Positions 1-3,911 of a stretch of DNA of 6,131 nucleotides are shown here, in pieces. The DNA lies in NCBI GenBank assembly GCA_945956975.1, contig CAMFKC010000163.1:1-6131 (forward strand), written 5' to 3'. The stretch's first letter is position 1; the number at the start of each line of letters is the position of its first letter. The notes beneath the pieces were generated by a model. The model did no database searches. It had not been told where the DNA came from and worked only from the letters and a program-made list of their open reading frames with translations. Made by a program: the position numbers and the translations under genes. This stretch comes from an uncultured Methylocystaceae bacterium (GTDB taxonomy: Bacteria > Pseudomonadota > Alphaproteobacteria > Rhizobiales > Beijerinckiaceae).

Positions 1-1
1 G

Positions 2-568
2 GCCAAGGCCAACGCCGCCATCGCGACGGTGGCGCCGCTCATGGTGTTCGTCATGCTGGCGATCGTGATGTTCCAGCTGCAGAACTTCACGCAGCTGGCG
101 CTGGTCATGCTCTCGGCGCCGCTCGGCGTCATCGGCTCCTCGCTGGCGCTGAACCTCTTCGGCGCCCCCTTCGGCTTCGTCGCCCTGCTCGGCCTGATCG
201 CGCTCGCGGGCATGGACATGCGCAATTCGATTATATTGGTCGACCAGGTCCGGCAGGACCTCGAGCGCGGCATGTCCATGCGCGACGCCATCATCGAATC
301 GGCGGTGCGGCGCGCGCGCCCAGTGGTCCTGACGGCACTGGCGGCCATCCTGGCCATGATCCCGCTGTCGCGCTCCACTTTCTGGGGGCCGATGGCCGTG
401 GTCATCATGGGCGGCCTGTTCGTCGCCACTTTCCTGACGCTGCTCTTCCTTCCCGCGCTCTATGCGGTATGGTTCCGCAAGTCGCTCGGCGCGCCCGCGC
501 CGCAGGCGGCGCGCACGAATGGGGAAGCGCCGGCCAGCGCCGGTTTTGTGGGAGCGCCAGCGGAATGA
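2..568 (+). CDS. RND-family efflux transporter permease, C-terminal part (5' truncated by window)
   Basis: Inner-membrane proton-driven efflux pump subunit of the AcrB/HAE-1 RND superfamily, normally working with a periplasmic adaptor and an outer-membrane channel. The frame is already open at base 2, so this is the 3' end only: 188 residues of a protein that is usually a little over 1000. Hydrophobic stretches at visible residues ~13-30, ~37-50, ~54-70, ~110-122 and ~132-155 fit the last transmembrane helices. The segment with M-R-N-S-I-I-L-V-D-Q (visible residues ~73-82) is the conserved helix-11 signature, and R-R-x-R-P-V-V-L-T-A followed by I-P-L-S and W-G-P-M-A is the typical stretch before the final helix. 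The tail after ~155 is a hydrophilic, Ala/Pro-rich cytoplasmic end. The stop overlaps the start of the next gene by 4 bases (ATGA), so the two are probably cotranscribed. The family is certain; the substrate (drugs, solvents or other compounds) cannot be told. The adaptor gene, if present, would lie upstream of the window. Confidence 0.93.
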   Translation, partial: AKANAAIATVAPLMVFVMLAIVMFQLQNFTQLALVMLSAPLGVIGSSLALNLFGAPFGFVALLGLIALAGMDMRNSIILVDQVRQDLERGMSMRDAIIESAVRRARPVVLTALAAILAMIPLSRSTFWGPMAVVIMGGLFVATFLTLLFLPALYAVWFRKSLGAPAPQAARTNGEAPASAGFVGAPAE

Positions 569-1164
569 TGCAGGCGGATGTCGTCGCGCCAAAAGACGCG
601 GAAACGCGCGCGCGAATCGTCGAGACGGCGGAAAAGCTTTTTCGCGAGATCGGCTTCCAGAAAACGACGGTGGCCGATATTGCGCGCGAGCTGCGCATGT
701 CGCCCGCCAACGTGTATCGTTTCTTCAGCTCCAAGGCCGAGATCAACGGCGGCGTCGCGCTTCATCTGCTGGGCGCCATCATCGACGCCTCGACCGCGAT
801 CGTCGAAGGGCCGGGCACGGTCAGCGAGCGCCTGCGCGCTCTGATCGTCAACAACCAGACCATGAACGCCGAGCGCTTCGTCGGCGAACGCAAGTTGCAT
901 GAGATGGTCGAGGTCGCGCTCAACGAGGATTGGCCGATCGTGCTCGACTATGTCCAGACGATGCGGATGCTGATGGGCCGTCTTGTCGCCGAGGGCGTGG
1001 CGTCAGGCGAGTTTGCGCCGATCGATCCCGAGCGCGGCGCGGCGCTCATCCAGTCGTCGACCATCTGCTACTGCCATCCGCGCCTGATGGTCGAGTGCCA
1101 GGACAAGCCGGTGCCGAGCGTGGACGAGATGGTGGATTTCGTGCTGCGGGCGCTCAAGGCTTAG
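565..1164 (+). CDS. TetR/AcrR-family transcriptional regulator
   Basis: Predicted DNA-binding repressor of 199 residues, the usual TetR length. Residues ~12-58 form the TetR N-terminal domain: T-R-A-R-I-V-E-T-A-E-K-L-F, G-F-x-K-T-T-V-A-D-I-A, then the recognition helix region M-S-P-A-N-V-Y-R-F-F and S-K-A-E-I. The rest is a helical ligand-binding domain with C168-Y-C170-H-P and C178 near the end. I chose ATG 565 (ATG 568 is equally possible) because the frame's earlier starts lie deep inside the RND gene and add a non-family, Arg/Ala-rich extension. GGAG at 550-553 lies upstream at a rather long spacing, so translational coupling through the ATGA overlap is likely. Being placed directly after the pump gene, it most likely controls that pump operon and itself; this is inference, since no operator is visible here. 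The ligand is unknown. A mild alternative is a broader lipid-metabolism or stress regulator of the same fold. Confidence 0.9.
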   Translation: MMQADVVAPKDAETRARIVETAEKLFREIGFQKTTVADIARELRMSPANVYRFFSSKAEINGGVALHLLGAIIDASTAIVEGPGTVSERLRALIVNNQTMNAERFVGERKLHEMVEVALNEDWPIVLDYVQTMRMLMGRLVAEGVASGEFAPIDPERGAALIQSSTICYCHPRLMVECQDKPVPSVDEMVDFVLRALKA

Positions 1165-1193
1165 TTTGCGTGCCTGCGGGGCTTGTGGCGCGT

Positions 1194-1212
1194 GAGCTGC
1201 GGCCCGCAACTC
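1194..1212 (+). terminator. Weak hairpin after the TetR gene (possible terminator)
   Basis: An imperfect inverted repeat lies 30 bases past the TetR stop: GAG-C-TGCG pairs with CGCA-A-CTC around a 3-base loop, giving seven pairs and one mismatch. No T-run follows, so it is not a classical intrinsic terminator and may be chance in GC-rich DNA. The remaining 1165-1324 gap shows no gene and no convincing promoter, although the gene at 1325 needs one unless it is read through from the pump operon. Confidence 0.2.
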
Positions 1213-1324
1213 GGCGGCTGACGCCGGCATGCAAAGGACGGCTGTCCAAAGCGACGCGGCGCGCCGAGGAATACCCGTCGATCCCGCAATAGCGATCGTC
1301 AGTGCGGCATGATAGGCAGTTCGC

Positions 1325-1702
1325 ATGAAACGGCTGTTTCGCGCTTCTTTCCCGCTCGTGCTTCTGGCCCTCGCATCCGGCGCGGCGCCTGCGCGCGCCG
1401 CCGAACTCGTCGTGTTCGAACGCGCGGGCTGCGCGTGGTGTGCGCGATGGGATGCGGAGGTCGGCGAGGTCTACAGAAAGACGGCCGAGGGCGGACGGGC
1501 GCCGTTGCGGCGCGTCAATCTCGCGCGCGGCGTTCCTTCGGATCTCGGGCAGGTCGGGCCGGTGGTCTTCACGCCGACCTTCGTGCTGGTGGAGGACGGC
1601 AAGGAGGTCGGACGCATCGAGGGCTATGCCGACGAGGCGTTTTTCTATGCCTATCTCGACGGCCTGCTCGCGAAACTGCGCACCTCTCCCACGACGAACT
1701 GA
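1325..1702 (+). CDS. SoxS-like periplasmic thioredoxin-fold protein
   Basis: Small exported thiol-disulfide protein, 125 residues. Residues 1-25 are a signal peptide: K2/R3/R6, a Leu/Val/Ala-rich core and an A-R-A cleavage site before A26. The mature part starts with a beta strand (E-L-V-V-F) leading to the active site C36-A-W-C39, and the thioredoxin cis-proline lies in T83-P84-T85, followed by the strand F-V-L-V and G-x-E-V-G-R-I-E-G-Y. The mature domain of about 100 residues is a minimal thioredoxin fold. The layout resembles proteins annotated as SoxS in sulfur-oxidising alphaproteobacteria, described as periplasmic thioredoxins that keep the Sox carrier SoxYZ active. The start at 1325 is the one giving the signal peptide; its Shine-Dalgarno (AGGCAG at 1314-1319) is weak. 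It converges on the soe-tusA operon. Thioredoxin fold and export are clear. The SoxS role is inferred and no soxYZ is in the window, so a generic thiol reductase remains possible. Confidence 0.85.
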   Translation: MKRLFRASFPLVLLALASGAAPARAAELVVFERAGCAWCARWDAEVGEVYRKTAEGGRAPLRRVNLARGVPSDLGQVGPVVFTPTFVLVEDGKEVGRIEGYADEAFFYAYLDGLLAKLRTSPTTN

Positions 1703-1716
1703 CTCCTCCGCGGCAC

Positions 1717-1741
1717 GAAAATGCCGGGCGCTGGGCCCGGC
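1717..1741 (-). terminator. Intrinsic terminator between convergent genes (tusA side)
   Basis: A perfect 7-bp G/C stem (GCCGGGC at 1723-1729, GCCCGGC at 1735-1741) closes a 5-base loop. Read on the minus strand it begins 24 bases after the tusA stop and is followed by ATTTTCG, a short U tract. This suits termination of the soe-tusA transcript. On the plus strand no T-run follows, so it would stop the SoxS-like transcript only weakly, although as a stem it could protect both 3' ends. Confidence 0.6.
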
Positions 1742-1765
1742 TCCCGGAGTCCGATGAGCGCTCGA

Positions 1766-1993
1766 TCAGGCGGTGTGCTTGATCAGAAAGCGGTAGACGC
1801 CACCCTCCGCGGTGGATTCCATCAGCTCGTTGCCGGTCGTCTTGCAGAAAGCGGCGAAATCAGCCGTCGATCCGGGATCGGTCGCAAGGATTTCCAGCGT
1901 GCCGCCGCGTGGCACCTCCTTCAGCATCTTCTTCGCGCGCAGGATCGGCAGAGGGCAGTTCAGCCCCTGGGCGTCGAGTGTCTTGTCGGCCAT
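1766..1993 (-). CDS. tusA: TusA-family sulfur carrier protein
   Basis: Small cytoplasmic sulfurtransferase of 75 residues, close to the usual TusA size of about 80. TusA proteins carry a persulfide on one conserved cysteine and pass it between partners. Here the signature is D7-A-Q-G-L-N-C13-P-L-P16, followed by I-L-R-A-K-K, the expected alpha helix after the active cysteine; then a beta strand (L-E-I-L-A-T-D-P-G), the helix D-F-A-A-F-C-K-T-T-G-N and a final strand ending the two-layer fold. The start at 1993 is set by a strong GAGGAG 6 bases upstream; the frame stays open to 2110, but that extension is Gly/Ala/Pro-rich and not TusA-like. It follows soeC by 206 bases on the same strand, which suggests a sulfur-oxidation role (delivering sulfane sulfur towards sulfite formation) rather than tRNA thiolation. 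Roles in molybdenum cofactor assembly or general thiolation cannot be excluded. Confidence 0.93.
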   Translation of the reverse strand: MADKTLDAQGLNCPLPILRAKKMLKEVPRGGTLEILATDPGSTADFAAFCKTTGNELMESTAEGGVYRFLIKHTA

Positions 1994-1999
1994 TGCAAT

Positions 2000-2005
2000 C
2001 TCCTC
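2000..2005 (-). promoter_or_regulatory. Ribosome binding site of tusA
   Basis: GAGGAG on the minus strand with a 6-base spacer to ATG at 1993. It decides the tusA start against the longer open frame that reaches 2110. Confidence 0.8.
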
Positions 2006-2044
2006 AGAATTTGGTGCTGACGCCGTAGCGCCGGATGGCCCGGA

Positions 2045-2050
2045 TGTATA
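2045..2050 (-). promoter_or_regulatory. Possible -10 element ahead of tusA
   Basis: TATACA on the minus strand, 51 bases before the tusA start, stands out as an A/T-rich patch in GC-rich DNA. No good -35 hexamer sits 16-18 bases further upstream (the bases there are GC-rich). It could be a weak or activator-dependent promoter giving tusA its own expression, or chance. The surrounding soeC-tusA gap (1994-2199) shows no supportable gene. Confidence 0.2.
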
Positions 2051-2199
2051 GGTGGGCAAGCGATTTCCCGCGCCTGTTGCATGGAGGGCGGCCGCGCCGC
2101 CGGGCTTCACGCCGATCTACATCGCCCGCCAGATGGCGATGGATTGCGCCGCGTTCAAGCCAGCAGAATGCGTCAAATTCGGAAAGGTCGCGCTATCCG

Positions 2200-3144
2200 T
2201 CAGCCCGTGCGGCCATAGTAGATCATGCTGAGGTGCGTGGCCTCGGCGAAGAACAGCCAGCGCTCGACCGCGACGCCGAGGCCGGCGCTCAGCGTTGCGA
2301 GCGCGCCCAGTGGCAGCACGGACGCCGGGCCGCTCCACAGCGCCAGCGCGAGCAAAATCAGTGGCAGAACGAAGAGGGCGAGGCCGGCGACCACGCGCAG
2401 GCGCCGCGCATGCTTGCGCGCGACGGCGTAGCCCATCTCACGCATGATGAAATTCTCTTCCGTATGCGGCATTTCCAGGAGCCGCACCTCGCCGAAGCGG
2501 CCTAGGCCCGTCGCCGTGCCGAGCGTCGAGCGGGGCTGCTCGGTGTCGATGTGGCGCCAATAGGCGATCTTGAGCGCGAGGCCCACGACGAGCAGCGTCG
2601 CCGCCAGCGTGGCGAAGGCCGGTCGGTACACGCCGAAGAGGGCGGAGACCAGCACCAGCAGGAGCGCGCCAGTCGCCAGCCCGAGCACGAGGTAGGCGGG
2701 CAGGGTCAACGCATTGTTCCACTGCCGGATGGTCTTCAGGCTCGCGTAGATCATCGCCGTGCAGCAGACGGTGACGAAGGCCATGACGGCGGTGGCCGCC
2801 GCCGCCCAGGCGAAGGCGCCGGAGGTGTCGTTGAGGAACACCCAGCCGATGCCGAACACGGCGATCGGCACGAAGGTCGCAACTGCCGCGACGCCCTCGC
2901 GCGCGAGCCACGACGAGCGCCATTGCGTGAAGGCGCGCCACGCGCGCTCGGGGCGGCCGAGATGAAACGTGGACGAGAGCAGGCCGACCGCGACGAGCGC
3001 AACGCCGAGCCCGATGCCGACGAAACCGAGCCAGGTGCTGGCGGGCAGCACGCCCGCCGCGGCGAAGACCGCGAGCAGCGCCAGGAGCCCGTAACCCGCG
3101 CCGGAGGCGGTCGTGAAGAGGATGACGGAATAGGCGGGATTCAT
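2200..3144 (-). CDS. soeC: Sulfite dehydrogenase membrane anchor subunit SoeC (DmsC family)
   Basis: Integral membrane quinone-reacting subunit, 314 residues, the normal length for DmsC-type SoeC. Eight hydrophobic segments can be read at about 8-30, 36-58, 84-104, 111-133, 148-170, 176-195, 249-270 and 275-296. The family signature lies in the loop after helix 2: S-T-F-H-L-G-R-P-E-R-A-W-R-A-F, then S-S-W-L-A-R-E (residues ~58-83). A cytoplasmic-type loop between helices 6 and 7 carries the Y-W-R-H-I-D motif and several charged residues, and the end has F-F-A-E-A-T-H. It is expected to hold the SoeAB pair at the membrane and pass electrons from sulfite to quinone. It begins 9 bases after the soeB stop, with GAGG (3152-3155) 7 bases before the ATG and overlapping that stop codon, so soeB and soeC are tightly coupled. 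The anchor family is certain; the sulfite role rests on the SoeA/SoeB resemblance and the neighbouring tusA. A DMSO or polysulfide reductase anchor is the alternative. Confidence 0.88.
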   Translation of the reverse strand: MNPAYSVILFTTASGAGYGLLALLAVFAAAGVLPASTWLGFVGIGLGVALVAVGLLSSTFHLGRPERAWRAFTQWRSSWLAREGVAAVATFVPIAVFGIGWVFLNDTSGAFAWAAAATAVMAFVTVCCTAMIYASLKTIRQWNNALTLPAYLVLGLATGALLLVLVSALFGVYRPAFATLAATLLVVGLALKIAYWRHIDTEQPRSTLGTATGLGRFGEVRLLEMPHTEENFIMREMGYAVARKHARRLRVVAGLALFVLPLILLALALWSGPASVLPLGALATLSAGLGVAVERWLFFAEATHLSMIYYGRTG

Positions 3145-3153
3145 CGATGCGCC

Positions 3154-3897
3154 TCAGCGGGACAGGACGCGATCAACCCAGCGCAGGAACTTGCCTGCAT
3201 TGGCGAGATCGGGCGCGGGTTCGAGCTTCCGGGGCGCGCTCGCCGCGCCATTGCCCGTGCGCGGGGGGAGATATTTGCTGGTCGGGCGATAGCCGGTCTC
3301 GGGCATGAGATCGAAACCGCCGCGCTCGCGCACGAGCTGCGAGACGTTCGACTCCGGGTCCGCGAAATCGCCGAAATGGCGCGCCTTCGAGGGGCAAGTG
3401 GCCACGCAGGCGGGCGTGCGATCCTCCTCGGGCAAATTCGTATTGTAGATCTTGTCGATGCAGAGCGTGCATTTCTTCATGACGCCCTGATGCTCGTCCA
3501 TCTCGCGCGCGCCATAGGGGCAGGCCCAGGAGCACAGTGCGCAGCCGATGCACTTGTCATGATCGATGAGGACGATGCCGTCCTCCGCGCGCTTGTAGGA
3601 GGCGCCCGTCGGGCAGACCGTCACGCAATCCGGCTTCTCGCAATGCAGGCAGTTCTTGGGGAAATGCACGGTGCGCGCCGCCGGTCCCTGGCCGCCGACT
3701 TCGTAGGTGAAGACGCGGTTGAACCAGACGCCGCGCTGCTCGGCCTGATAGGCGTTGACGTCGGTCAGCGGCGCCGAATGGCCGGACGTGTTCCATTCCT
3801 TGCAATTGGTCGCGCAGGCGTGACAGCCCACGCAGGTGTCGAGGTCGATGACGAGGCCAAGGCGCTTGTCGCCGGTGACGGTCGGGAGACTTGTCAT
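3154..3897 (-). CDS. soeB: Sulfite dehydrogenase iron-sulfur subunit SoeB
   Basis: Electron-transfer subunit of 247 residues, matching the DmsB/SoeB class, with no signal peptide. All sixteen ligands for four [4Fe-4S] clusters are present: C22/25/28/32, C83/86/91/95, C116/119/122/126 and C143/146/164/168, in the paired order typical of this family (first motif C-V-G-C-H-A-C-A-T-N-C-K-E-W-N). G-V-W-F-N-R-V (57-63) is a further family landmark. It should relay electrons from the SoeA molybdenum site to SoeC. The start is ATG 3897, supported by GGGAG (3904-3908) with 6-base spacing inside the 14-base gap after soeA. The same frame stays open far upstream (to 5304), but that part is antisense-style noise under soeA: Arg-rich with no motif. 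The C-terminal ~40 residues are Pro/Ala-rich and end in an amphipathic stretch (K-F-L-R-W-V-D-R-V-L), perhaps touching the membrane anchor. Within the family the substrate is inferred from context. Confidence 0.9.
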   Translation of the reverse strand: MTSLPTVTGDKRLGLVIDLDTCVGCHACATNCKEWNTSGHSAPLTDVNAYQAEQRGVWFNRVFTYEVGGQGPAARTVHFPKNCLHCEKPDCVTVCPTGASYKRAEDGIVLIDHDKCIGCALCSWACPYGAREMDEHQGVMKKCTLCIDKIYNTNLPEEDRTPACVATCPSKARHFGDFADPESNVSQLVRERGGFDLMPETGYRPTSKYLPPRTGNGAASAPRKLEPAPDLANAGKFLRWVDRVLSR

Positions 3898-3903
3898 GTT
3901 CTT

Positions 3904-3908
3904 CTCCC
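3904..3908 (-). promoter_or_regulatory. Ribosome binding site of soeB
   Basis: GGGAG on the minus strand, 6 bases before ATG 3897 and wholly inside the 14-base soeA-soeB gap. It fixes the soeB start within a reading frame that stays open for another 1.4 kb upstream. Confidence 0.75.
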
Positions 3909-3911
3909 GCC

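Noticed and set aside
469..564. Longer TetR start inside the RND gene
   Set aside because: The 32 extra residues are Arg/Ala/Gly-rich and unlike TetR N-termini. ATG 565/568 gives normal family length and an ATGA overlap.
1309..1782. Alternative plus-strand frame overlapping the SoxS-like gene
   Set aside because: Arg/Gly-rich shadow. The frame at 1325 has a signal peptide, CxxC active site and cis-proline.
1994..2110. N-terminal extension of TusA by 39 residues
   Set aside because: Low-complexity Gly/Ala/Pro/Ser sequence not seen in TusA. GAGGAG at 2000-2005 marks the start at 1993.
2143..2157. FNR/NnrR-like box on the minus strand (TTG...CAA)
   Set aside because: The half-sites are 9 bases apart, not the 8 of a TTGAT-N4-ATCAA box, and the inner bases do not match the consensus.
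2117..2338. Minus-strand frame of 73 residues overlapping the soeC end
   Set aside because: It overlaps the conserved soeC C-terminus in another frame and its first two thirds are Arg-rich shadow. Only its tail in the gap is odd, and that is noted as a finding.
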